A stretch of 64,000 bases of DNA, from the NCBI GenBank assembly GCA_902790625.1, contig CADASP010000015.1, positions 1 through 64,000 on the forward strand, written 5' to 3'. This document shows, one piece after another, positions 41,563-49,730 of this stretch. Both the position numbers and the translations under genes were made by a program. This DNA comes from an uncultured Prevotellaceae bacterium. Its GTDB lineage: Bacteria > Bacteroidota > Bacteroidia > Bacteroidales > Bacteroidaceae. Position 1 is the stretch's first letter. Every line of letters starts with the position of its first letter. The notes beneath the pieces are model-generated. The model saw only the letters and a list, made by a program, of their open reading frames with translations. It was not told where the DNA came from and ran no database searches.

Positions 41563-42753
41563 ATGAAGATATTAGTATTGAATTGTGGGTCGTCAAGCAT
41601 CAAGTATGCACTGTACAACATGGACGACAAGAGTGTGATGACCAGCGGCGGCGCCGAGCGCGTGGGAATGCCGGGCAGCTTCGTGAAGGTGAAGCTGGCC
41701 AACGGTGAGAAACGGCAGATTATGCACGACATCCCCGAACATACCGAGGGTGTGAAGTTCATCTTTTCGCTCCTCACCGACCCCGAGATTGGTGTCATCA
41801 AAGACCTGAAGGAGATTGATGCCGTGGGCCACCGCATGGTGCACGGCGGCGAGAAGTTCAACAAGAGCGTCATCCTCACCGACGAGGTACTGAAGACCTT
41901 CGAGGAGTGCTCCGACCTGGCTCCCCTGCACAACCCCGCCAACCTGAAGGGCGTGAACGCCGTGAAAGAGCTGATGCCCGGACTGCCCCAGGTGGGCGTC
42001 TTCGACACCGCCTTCCACCAGACCATGCCCCCCAAGGCCTACATGTATGCCATCCCCTACGAGCTCTATCAGAAATACGGCATCCGCCGCTACGGCTTCC
42101 ACGGCACCAGCCACCGCTATGTCAGCGCACGTGCCTGCGAGTTCTTGGGCATTCCTGCCGAGGGCACCAAGATGGTGACCTGCCACATAGGCAATGGCGG
42201 CTCGATAGCTGCCGTGGTCGACGGCAAGTGCATCGACACCTCCATGGGCCTCACACCCCTTGAGGGACTGATGATGGGCACCCGCGCCGGCGACATCGAC
42301 GGCGGCGCCGTCATCTTCATCGAGAAGAAACTCGGCCTCGACGCCGAAGCCATGAGCAACCTGCTCAACAAGAAGAGCGGCGTGGCCGGGCTCACCGGTG
42401 GCAGCAGCGACATGCGCGACCTGGAGAATGCCGCCAACAACGGCGACGAGCGCGCCAAGCTGGCACAAGACATGTACTTCTACCGCATCAAGAAATACAT
42501 CGGTGCCTACGCCGCTGCCATGGGCGGACTCGACGTCATCGTCTTCACCGCTGGCGTGGGCGAGAACCAGGTGGGCATGCGCTCCGAGGTGTGCAAGAAC
42601 ATGGAGTTCCTCGGCGTGAAATTCGATGAGGAGCGCAACAAGGTGCGCGGCGAGGAGGCTATCATCTCGGCCGACGATTCGCGCGTGAAAGTGGTCGTCA
42701 TTCCCACCGACGAAGAGCTGATGATAGCCACCGACACCATGAATCTGCTCTAA
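41563..42753 (+). CDS. ackA: acetate kinase
   Basis: A 396-residue ASKHA-fold kinase making acetate and ATP from acetyl phosphate and ADP. Motifs: VLNCGSSSIKYALY (residues 4-17), HRMVHGGEKF (about 88-97), FDTAFHQTMP (about 148-157), RRYGFHGTSH (about 173-182), CHIGNGGSIAAV and TAGVGENQ. Normal length. It lies 138 bp after pta. Confidence 0.98.
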   Translation: MKILVLNCGSSSIKYALYNMDDKSVMTSGGAERVGMPGSFVKVKLANGEKRQIMHDIPEHTEGVKFIFSLLTDPEIGVIKDLKEIDAVGHRMVHGGEKFNKSVILTDEVLKTFEECSDLAPLHNPANLKGVNAVKELMPGLPQVGVFDTAFHQTMPPKAYMYAIPYELYQKYGIRRYGFHGTSHRYVSARACEFLGIPAEGTKMVTCHIGNGGSIAAVVDGKCIDTSMGLTPLEGLMMGTRAGDIDGGAVIFIEKKLGLDAEAMSNLLNKKSGVAGLTGGSSDMRDLENAANNGDERAKLAQDMYFYRIKKYIGAYAAAMGGLDVIVFTAGVGENQVGMRSEVCKNMEFLGVKFDEERNKVRGEEAIISADDSRVKVVVIPTDEELMIATDTMNLL

Positions 42754-42788
42754 AGAGTAAAAAAAACGGCAAAAATGATGGCCGTTTG

Positions 42789-42840
42789 AAAAAAAATGCT
42801 TATCTTTGTCGCCAAAATGATAGAGACAAGCATTTTTTTT
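42789..42840 (+). terminator. ackA terminator with an embedded -7 box
   Basis: A 13-bp A/T-rich stem (42789-42801 with 42828-42840, core AATGCTT/AAGCATT) ends in a T run, 36 bp after the ackA stop. A TATCTTTG box (42801-42808) lies at the edge of the loop and could start the next gene's transcript. Confidence 0.65.
42801..42808 (+). promoter_or_regulatory. -7 box of the small lipoprotein gene
   Basis: TATCTTTG fits TAnnTTTG, about 110 bp before the ATG at 42917. The best upstream TTTG (42785-42788) is only 12 bp away, so the -33 part is weak. Confidence 0.5.
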
Positions 42841-42916
42841 ACTATTTAAATGAAAGGAGTAATGCCGAAAATCCTGTAAAGAGTAGGCATCAATTTAAAA
42901 ACTAAAACAACCAATT

Positions 42917-43315
42917 ATGAAAAAAACAATCTTTGCTGTCCTTGCAGCATTTGTGATGAGCCTCGGCTTTATGTCGTGCTCGGGTGGTAGCACCGAAGAC
43001 AAGATGGTCGGCCTGATGGAAGACATGGTGGGCGTGATGAAGAGCACCACCATCAAGAGTGCCGAAGACGTCAAGACCCTCAAGGGCAAGCTCGAAGGCA
43101 TGAAGGCCGACGTGGAGAAACTCACCAACGAGCTGATGGAAGCCTACAAGGACAAGAGCCCCGAAGAGCTGATGAAGCTCGCAGAGAGCATGAAGGGCCT
43201 CGAAGAGAAAATGGATAAAGTGCAGAAAGAGGGCGACAAGGAGATGGAGCGACTCAAGGGAGAAGCTGAAGCACTCGGTCTCGACCTCTCGGAATTTGGA
43301 GATCTTTTCGACTAA
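42917..43315 (+). CDS. small helical lipoprotein
   Basis: A 132-residue protein with a lipoprotein signal peptide (lipobox FMSCSGG, Cys at about residue 21). The mature part is almost all amphipathic helix rich in Lys, Glu and Met (MKGLEEKMDKVQKEGDKEMERLKGEAEALG), likely a coiled coil. The family is unknown. It is monocistronic, with a strong terminator 20 bp downstream. Confidence 0.85.
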   Translation: MKKTIFAVLAAFVMSLGFMSCSGGSTEDKMVGLMEDMVGVMKSTTIKSAEDVKTLKGKLEGMKADVEKLTNELMEAYKDKSPEELMKLAESMKGLEEKMDKVQKEGDKEMERLKGEAEALGLDLSEFGDLFD

Positions 43316-43335
43316 ATCCTTTTTCTTCAACTTAT

Positions 43336-43380
43336 AACAAGCGCGGAAGGCACCACACGTGGGTCTTCCGCGTTGTTTTT
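43336..43380 (+). terminator. terminator after the small lipoprotein gene
   Basis: Stem AACAA-CGCGGAAG (43336-43349) pairs with CTTCCGCG-TTGTT (43365-43377) and is followed by a T run. Confidence 0.88.
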
Positions 43381-43464
43381 GTCCCTTCACCATGCTGGGC
43401 AAACAAAGGCCATATCGTCTATGAAAATTTGGTGGCGCTTTTTTGAAATTTGGTGGCGCTTTTT

Positions 43465-43489
43465 AAAAATCCCACGTGGTGGGATTTTT
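43465..43489. terminator. bidirectional terminator between convergent genes
   Basis: AAAAATCCCAC (43465-43475) pairs with GTGGGATTTTT (43479-43489) around a 3-nt loop, with A and T runs on either side so it works on both strands. It lies between the lipoprotein gene (plus) and the GH43 gene (minus). Confidence 0.85.
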
Positions 43490-43578
43490 TTAAAAGCCGT
43501 AGCAAAAGTTTATTCCACGACGTGGAACGATAAAACCACGACGAGAAATAAACTTTTCCATATTTATTCGTAATCTCA

Positions 43579-45630
43579 TCAGTTGATGAGGAAAATCTTC
43601 GTGTTGCCCTGATAGGTAGCCTTCACCGTGGCACGGCCTTCAACGATGGGACTCACCTCCACCTTCACACCATTCACGTTAGCCTGAGCCTTCAGCTTCG
43701 AGCCGGCCTTCAGAGGAGCATAGAGCTGATAGCGGGTTTGGTCGGCATAGCCGTTCTGGTTGGTGAAGCGGATGGGCGTGGTGGGGATATTCAACTTCTG
43801 GCCATCGGCGGTGATAGTGAGCTCGGGCACCTTGGGTGCTACACAGGCATTGCCGGTCTTTCCGAAGCCAATGCCGTGGAGGTCGAAGAGACCCTGCGGA
43901 CGCTGCGGGCCTTGCGGACGACGGCCACCAAACTGCGGACGGCCCTGGGGCTGCTGGGGCTGCTCTACTTCGGGGCCGTCGACCACAAGGTAGATGGCGT
44001 GCTTGCCCGTGAGGCCCTCAACGGCTGGCACATCGACAACGCAATCGGTTATTCCTTTGGCTTCTGCGGGAACATTGACGACAGCAATTTCTTTTCCTTT
44101 CCAAGGATCGTCGAGCAGCACGTGAATCTTAAAGGCACCCTTGCCGCTGGGCGTCAGGTTCAGGGTCAGGCTTGTGCCATCGCCAGCCTTTGTTCCCTCA
44201 AATGCTTTGCAACCCTTGGTGTCTTGAGCCAGACCGCCAAAGCCGAAGTACTTGAAGCCGACGATGCCGCCATTCTGGATGCCGGCAAGGTCCATCGAGT
44301 TGTTCCACACGTCGTGGTTGTCCTGCATCCAGTCGTTGGCGCCCGGGCCATAAACGAAGCAGGCGTAGCCGGCGCTATAATAAGCGTAAGGGGGTAGACC
44401 GAAGATTTGGAAGCCCTCGCTGGTCACCTCGGCACCCGTGTATTCGTTGCCGTCGCTGGCCTTGGCCGTCCACACATTATTCTTGGCGAAGGGGTCGTAG
44501 CCCGTAATCTTCACCACGCCGCCCTTGGCCACGGGCTTCTTGTCCCACGTAATCTTCACTGGGGCCACCATGGCCTGGCGGGCATTGCCGAAGCCACGCG
44601 GCGGACGGTGATAGAACACATACCACTGACCGTTGATTTCCTGCAGCGAGCCATGGGTGTTGTGGCCGAAGTTGGTGGTGATGAGCTTCGAGCCATCCTC
44701 GTTGAGCACCACGCCACGCGAGTCGACCAGCACGCCACCCGAGCGCCAGGGGCCAAGGGGCGAGTCGCCGAAGGCATAGCGCAGGGCGCTGTTCGTGTTG
44801 CCCAGTCCATACTCCTTGCCCGAGTAGCCCGAGAACACCATCACATATTTGTTGCCCACCTGACGGATGCTGCTGGCCTCGAAGAAGTTGAAGTCGAGTG
44901 GGTTCTGCCCCTTGTAGAGTGCCTTGTACTCGCTGCCGGCCTTGTCGAGCAGACGGCCGTCGGAGCTGCTGGCGGGGATGAAGGGGTCGATGGGCTCGGT
45001 GCCCTCGCGCTTCGAGTACATCGTCTTTTGGTCGAGCTCAACAGCCGTGGAGTGCTGGAAGCCATAGAACACGTAGGCACGGAAGCCGATGTCGTAGTCC
45101 TTGTCCTTCTTGTCGGTGATGGTCTCGATAAACACCGAGGGGTCGAAGTCGATGAGCGAGCCGGGCAGGCACTGGCGGCCATCGTCGGTGAGGTTGATGG
45201 GCGTGAACGGACCATCGGGACGGTCGCCCTTACACACCATCGGCGTGCGGCGCCAGCCACGGCTGTGGGGATAGAGGTAGTAGGTCTTCTTGCCCGTGGC
45301 CTTGTCCTTCACTTCAACGAGGTCGGGGGCATACATCGTGTCCCATTGCCCGTCGACAAACCACGAGAAGATGGGTCCCTCGTCGCGCCATTGCGAGAGG
45401 TCTTCAACGGGTGCCGACCACATGCGGATGTCGGGGCCGCAATAGGCCGAGTAGTTCACGTCGTGCGAACCGATGATGTAGGCACGCTGCTTGCCGGGGT
45501 TGTCGGGGTCGTCGAACACGCGGGGCTCGCCATCGGGCACATGCTCCCACAAGGGCAGATAAGGATTCTGGGCCATGATGGCCAAGAGGCAGCCAAAAGC
45601 GAAAGTGGCTGAAAGGAAAAAACGTTTCAT
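43579..45630 (-). CDS. glycoside hydrolase family 43-like protein with CBM6-like domain
   Basis: A 683-residue secreted protein, start MKRFFLSATFAFGCLLAIMAQ chosen for its signal peptide. The N-terminal beta-propeller shows GH43 features: an Asp in AYIIGSHDVN (about residues 44-53), YAPDLVEV (about 97-104) and FFEASSIRQVGNKYVMVFSGYSG (about 240-262). The middle part (about 390-545) resembles CBM6, and the last part contains Gln/Pro/Arg-rich linkers. GH43 enzymes are arabinofuranosidases or xylosidases; the specificity is not set here. It is divergently arranged with the GH97 gene. Confidence 0.85.
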   Translation of the reverse strand: MKRFFLSATFAFGCLLAIMAQNPYLPLWEHVPDGEPRVFDDPDNPGKQRAYIIGSHDVNYSAYCGPDIRMWSAPVEDLSQWRDEGPIFSWFVDGQWDTMYAPDLVEVKDKATGKKTYYLYPHSRGWRRTPMVCKGDRPDGPFTPINLTDDGRQCLPGSLIDFDPSVFIETITDKKDKDYDIGFRAYVFYGFQHSTAVELDQKTMYSKREGTEPIDPFIPASSSDGRLLDKAGSEYKALYKGQNPLDFNFFEASSIRQVGNKYVMVFSGYSGKEYGLGNTNSALRYAFGDSPLGPWRSGGVLVDSRGVVLNEDGSKLITTNFGHNTHGSLQEINGQWYVFYHRPPRGFGNARQAMVAPVKITWDKKPVAKGGVVKITGYDPFAKNNVWTAKASDGNEYTGAEVTSEGFQIFGLPPYAYYSAGYACFVYGPGANDWMQDNHDVWNNSMDLAGIQNGGIVGFKYFGFGGLAQDTKGCKAFEGTKAGDGTSLTLNLTPSGKGAFKIHVLLDDPWKGKEIAVVNVPAEAKGITDCVVDVPAVEGLTGKHAIYLVVDGPEVEQPQQPQGRPQFGGRRPQGPQRPQGLFDLHGIGFGKTGNACVAPKVPELTITADGQKLNIPTTPIRFTNQNGYADQTRYQLYAPLKAGSKLKAQANVNGVKVEVSPIVEGRATVKATYQGNTKIFLIN

Positions 45631-45663
45631 ATAAATAAATGTATAAAGGGTTTTTATTGGGGG

Positions 45664-45671
45664 CAAAGTTA
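45664..45671 (-). promoter_or_regulatory. -7 box of the GH43 gene
   Basis: TAACTTTG on the minus strand matches TAnnTTTG, 34 bp before the ATG at 45630. No -33 TTG at normal spacing. Confidence 0.5.
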
Positions 45672-45778
45672 GTAATATTGCGGGGAAATGATGCTATTCA
45701 GCGTTCCAAATACAATAAAAAATGTTCCAAGCTGCATTTTTTACCCCGATTTTGGGTGGTAATGAAGCAGAAAATGCT

Positions 45779-45786
45779 TATCTTTG
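45779..45786 (+). promoter_or_regulatory. -7 box of the GH97 gene
   Basis: TATCTTTG matches TAnnTTTG, 34 bp before the ATG at 45821. A TTTG at 45751-45754 is 24 bp upstream, longer than usual. Confidence 0.55.
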
Positions 45787-45820
45787 CAGCATTCATGCAA
45801 ACCTACAAAAAACTATTAAC

Positions 45821-47815
45821 ATGAAATTATTGAAGACTCTTAAAATGATGGCGGTGCTGTGCGCCGCATGCTCATCGCTGATGGCCAATGCCACAGAGAA
45901 GGAGATTGCAAGTCCCGACGGGAAATTAGTTGTTGTGGTGAACGACGAGGGCGGAAAGCCCACCTATCAGGTGAAGCTCGCCGATGCCACCATCATCGAG
46001 CGCTCGCCGCTGGGACTGAGCACAAACATGGCCGACCTGACGCAGAACCTCACCATGAAAGACTGCCAAGTGCGCACGGTGAAGGACCAGTATGCGCTGA
46101 AGACGTGGAAGCAGAGCCTGATAAAGTATGAGGCCACCGAAGCCGTCTGCCAGATGGATGCGAATGGCTGGCACGCCCTCGACATCATCTTCCGAGTGAG
46201 CAATCGCGACGTGGCCTTCAGCTACAAATTATACTCCAGGAGAGCACGTGGCGGCGAGACGCTCTCGGCCGTCATCACGGGCGAGGCCAGCTCTTTTGTG
46301 CTCCCCCAAGGCACCACCACATTCCTCTGCCCGCAGTCGAAGCCTATGACCGGCTTTGCTCGCACCGCACCTTCCTATGAAACCAACTACACCCTCGACG
46401 ACGAGATGGGCAAGAACGGCTGGGGCGATGGCTACACATTCCCCTGCCTGTTCCGCGTTCCGTCTGTTGCTGTATCACAGCAACAAAAAGCAAAGGATGG
46501 CTGGCTCCTCATCAGCGAGACAGGCACCGACGGCAGCTACGTGGGATGCCGACTGCTGAACGATGGAGGCGCGAAATACAAGATTGGCTTCCCGCAGCAG
46601 GGCGAGATGAACGGACAAGGCTCCACCTCGGCAGCCGTCGCCCTACCCTACCAGACGCCCTGGCGCACCATCACCGTCGGCACCACGCTGGCACCCATCG
46701 TAGAGAGCACCGTGGCCAACGACCTGGTGCAGCCCAAGTACGCGGCATCGAAGGACAACACATACGGCAAGGGCTCTTGGTCGTGGATCATCGGCATGGA
46801 CGGCAGCTGCAACTTCGACGAGCAGAAGCGCTACATCGACTTCTCGGCCGCCATGGGATGGCGCTCGGTGCTGGTGGATGCACTTTGGGACAAGCAGATA
46901 GGCTATGAGAAGATGGAAGAGCTGGCACGCTATGGCCGTTCGAAGGGCGTGGGACTGTTCCTGTGGTACAACAGCAACGGCGCGTGGAACGACGCTCCGC
47001 AAAGCCCGAAGAACAAGATGGACCGCAGCGCAGTGCGCCGCAAGGAGATGGCATGGATGCAGCGCAACGGCATACTGGGCATCAAGGTCGACTTCTTCGG
47101 CAGCGACAAGCAACCCATGATGCAGCTCTACGAAGACATCCTCACCGATGCCAACGACTTCGGTCTGCAGGTCATCTTCCACGGATGCACACTGCCGCGA
47201 GGCTGGGAGCGCATGTACCCCAACTATGTGGCTTCCGAGGCGGTGCTGGCCAGCGAGAACCTGCACTTCGGACAAGGATCGTGCGATGCTGAGGCCAAGA
47301 ACGCCGCGACGCACACCTTCATACGCAACGTGGTGGCATCCATGGACTTTGGAGGCTCCACATTGAACAAACACTATAATGCCGACAACCAGCATGGCAC
47401 CACGCGCCGCACCAGCGACGTCTTTGCCTTGGCCACCGCCGTGCTCTTCCAGAGCAGCGTGCAGCACTTCGCCATGGCTCCCAACAATCTGACCGATGCC
47501 CCTCAGTGGGCCGTGCAGTTCATGAAGGACGTACCCACCACATGGGATGAGGTGCGATTCATCGACGGCTATCCCGGCAAGTACGCCATCATCGCCCGCC
47601 GTGCCGGACAGAAATGGTATGTGGCTGGCATCAACGCCCAGCAGGAGCCTGTGAAGATGAAGCTCGACCTCAGCCCCTTCTTCGCAAAGGGAGCGGTGGT
47701 GGACACCTATACCGACGATGCCCAGCTCAGCGGAACAGCCAAGCAGCTCACCCTGAAGAAGACCATCATCGACATCAACATCCCCGAGAACGGAGGACTG
47801 CTCGTAGTAGGATAA
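45821..47815 (+). CDS. glycoside hydrolase family 97 protein
   Basis: A 664-residue secreted enzyme, start MKLLKTLKMMAVLCAACSSLMA. The N-terminal beta-sandwich (about residues 25-270, SPDGKLVVVVNDEGGKPTYQVKL) precedes a TIM barrel. GILGIKVDFFGSDKQPMMQLYEDIL (about 415-440) holds the Asp that serves as nucleophile in the retaining, alpha-galactosidase-type GH97 enzymes, and ASEAVLASENL (about 468-478) holds further acidic residues. This suggests a retaining alpha-galactosidase rather than SusB-like alpha-glucosidase, by family knowledge. The esterase gene follows after 27 bp. Confidence 0.92.
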   Translation: MKLLKTLKMMAVLCAACSSLMANATEKEIASPDGKLVVVVNDEGGKPTYQVKLADATIIERSPLGLSTNMADLTQNLTMKDCQVRTVKDQYALKTWKQSLIKYEATEAVCQMDANGWHALDIIFRVSNRDVAFSYKLYSRRARGGETLSAVITGEASSFVLPQGTTTFLCPQSKPMTGFARTAPSYETNYTLDDEMGKNGWGDGYTFPCLFRVPSVAVSQQQKAKDGWLLISETGTDGSYVGCRLLNDGGAKYKIGFPQQGEMNGQGSTSAAVALPYQTPWRTITVGTTLAPIVESTVANDLVQPKYAASKDNTYGKGSWSWIIGMDGSCNFDEQKRYIDFSAAMGWRSVLVDALWDKQIGYEKMEELARYGRSKGVGLFLWYNSNGAWNDAPQSPKNKMDRSAVRRKEMAWMQRNGILGIKVDFFGSDKQPMMQLYEDILTDANDFGLQVIFHGCTLPRGWERMYPNYVASEAVLASENLHFGQGSCDAEAKNAATHTFIRNVVASMDFGGSTLNKHYNADNQHGTTRRTSDVFALATAVLFQSSVQHFAMAPNNLTDAPQWAVQFMKDVPTTWDEVRFIDGYPGKYAIIARRAGQKWYVAGINAQQEPVKMKLDLSPFFAKGAVVDTYTDDAQLSGTAKQLTLKKTIIDINIPENGGLLVVG

Positions 47816-47842
47816 ACAAATAGGGCTTATTATTGGTTTGAT

Positions 47843-49417
47843 ATGAGAAACCTGAAATCAATTCTTTTCGCCATTTGCCTTTTCATGGCATCGGCGAACA
47901 TGATGGGCCAGCCGCTACTGAAGACCCATGTAGAGACGGGCGACGTGGAAGGAATAGCCGACGGCTCGCTCGCAGTATTCAAGGCCATCCCCTATGCAGC
48001 GCCACCTGTGGGCGACCTGCGATGGCGCGAGCCACAACCCGCCAAGCCCTGGGAGGGAGTGCTCAAGGCCACCGACTTCGGCCCGTTGCCTCCGCAGCCC
48101 ACACGCCCAGGACGCACGGCCGACATGATGAGCGAGGACTGCCTCTACTTAGGCATCGCCACGCCCGCCAAGAGCACCAGCGACCTGCTGCCCGTGATGG
48201 TATGGATTCATGGCGGCGGATTCCAGACCGAATGGTATGGCGGCGACCTGTGGAAGCATCTGGCCCTGCGCGGCGTGGTCATCGTCAGCATCGAATACCG
48301 CACCGGTGCCCTCGGCTTCATGGCCCATCCTGAACTGACGAAAGAGTCGAAGAACGGCCATTCGGGCAACTACGGTCTGCTCGACCAGATTTATGCCCTG
48401 CAATGGGTGCAGCGCAACATCGCCAGTTTCGGTGGCAACCCTGCCAACGTCACCATCTTCGGCGAGAGTGCTGGTGCCATCAGCTGCAGCATCCTCTGCG
48501 CCTCGCCACTGGCCAAGGGACTCTTCCACCGCTGCATCAGCCAAAGCGGAGGCTCGTTTGCACCGTGGAGCGACAAGCCGCGTTCCTTGGGCTTGGATGC
48601 CTCGCAGAAAGGTGCCGAGCAGCAGGGATTGGCCTTCCAGAAACATCTGAAGAAGAAGAACCTGAAGCAGCTGCGCAAGATGGATGCCATGGAGCTCTGC
48701 GGCAACGATGTGGGCTTCGGGGGGTTCTGGCCCTGTGTCGACGGCTATGTCATCTGCGACGACCAGTACCGTCTCTACGAGCGCGGCCAGTATAACGACG
48801 TTCCCGTCATCGTGATGACCAACAGCGATGAGGGTGCCCTCTTCACGCCCGGCAACATCAAGGCCGACGACTACCAGAAGCAGGTGCGCAACGTCTTCGG
48901 CTCATGGGCCGACGAGGCATTGAAGGCCTATCCTGGCAACACCGACGACGAGGCCTGGCACGGCAACGCCGACGCCTTCCGCGACATGGGGTTCGCATGG
49001 CCGTCGTACGCTTGGGTGAAGCTGCAGGCCAAGACGGGCAAGAGCCCCGCCTATGCCGCCTACCTGGCACAGCCATCGAAGCGGAGCTTCTCGCAAGACC
49101 GTCGACGCAAAGGTGTGGCACATGCCGACGACATCCTCTACCTCAACGGCGAGTTCCTCACCCAGCCCGACAAATACCCTGCCGAGGCTGCCGTAGCCGA
49201 AATCATCCAACAGTATTGGGTGAACTTCGCCACGACGGGCAATCCCAACGCCAAGGGCCTACCCTACTGGCCCACCTTCGACGAGACTAAGCCCACCACC
49301 ATGCAGTTTGCCAACGGCGCCTCGCTCATCATGCGCCCCAACAAGGAACAAATAGACTTCGTTGACCGCTACTACCGCTGGAAACGCGAACAGACCGAGA
49401 AGGAACGCCAGCAGTAG
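47843..49417 (+). CDS. type-B carboxylesterase, secreted
   Basis: A 524-residue alpha/beta hydrolase with a signal peptide (MRNLKSILFAICLFMASANMMG). Typical motifs: FKAIPYAAPPVGDLRWREPQP (about residues 47-67), EDCLYLGI, oxyanion HGGGF (about 123-127), catalytic Ser in FGESAGA (about 210-216), and SDEGALFTPG with an acidic residue; the His is likely in KGVAHADDILYL (about 430-441). It may remove acetyl or feruloyl groups from plant polysaccharides alongside GH97. Substrate not determinable. Confidence 0.92.
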   Translation: MRNLKSILFAICLFMASANMMGQPLLKTHVETGDVEGIADGSLAVFKAIPYAAPPVGDLRWREPQPAKPWEGVLKATDFGPLPPQPTRPGRTADMMSEDCLYLGIATPAKSTSDLLPVMVWIHGGGFQTEWYGGDLWKHLALRGVVIVSIEYRTGALGFMAHPELTKESKNGHSGNYGLLDQIYALQWVQRNIASFGGNPANVTIFGESAGAISCSILCASPLAKGLFHRCISQSGGSFAPWSDKPRSLGLDASQKGAEQQGLAFQKHLKKKNLKQLRKMDAMELCGNDVGFGGFWPCVDGYVICDDQYRLYERGQYNDVPVIVMTNSDEGALFTPGNIKADDYQKQVRNVFGSWADEALKAYPGNTDDEAWHGNADAFRDMGFAWPSYAWVKLQAKTGKSPAYAAYLAQPSKRSFSQDRRRKGVAHADDILYLNGEFLTQPDKYPAEAAVAEIIQQYWVNFATTGNPNAKGLPYWPTFDETKPTTMQFANGASLIMRPNKEQIDFVDRYYRWKREQTEKERQQ

Positions 49418-49448
49418 TCAACCTGTCGTTTGACAAAGTCACACGAAG

Positions 49449-49493
49449 AACCCCTTCTTCCCCTGCCGTCGTAAAGCAAGGAAAGAAGGGGTT
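49449..49493 (+). terminator. hairpin after the esterase gene
   Basis: AACCCCTTCTT (49449-49459) pairs with AAGAAGGGGTT (49483-49493). No T run follows, so it is either a weak terminator or an mRNA-stabilising structure between convergent genes. Confidence 0.55.
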
Positions 49494-49526
49494 GAAGTTG
49501 CGGGGGCGGGGGAAATGGAGGGAAGC

Positions 49527-49706
49527 TTATTCTTCCTCCTCGTCCCAACCAGCCTCGCGCGACATAGCATCCGTGGTGGAACCACCGCCGTAGTGAAGGC
49601 CGGCAGCGCCTTCAACGCCAGTTACTGTACCTTCGCTAACGCAGAACATCCCTGTTGCTCGTAAATACACCACTATCGTTGTGGGGGTCGAATAGTTCTT
49701 TTTCAT
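49527..49706 (-). CDS. small protein with acidic WDEEEE tail
   Basis: A 59-residue protein, start MKKNYSTPTTIVVYLRATG chosen over an ATG 15 bp upstream. The pattern, a basic start with TP, a hydrophobic strand, a Gly/Ser-rich middle and the tail DAMSREAGWDEEEE, is a recurring form of small Bacteroidales proteins. No signal peptide is evident. It begins 24 bp after the beta-helix gene and is probably co-transcribed. Function unknown; a secreted peptide or surface-linked accessory is possible. Confidence 0.7.
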   Translation of the reverse strand: MKKNYSTPTTIVVYLRATGMFCVSEGTVTGVEGAAGLHYGGGSTTDAMSREAGWDEEEE

Positions 49707-49730
49707 ATTGCTGATATTCATTTAAATACT

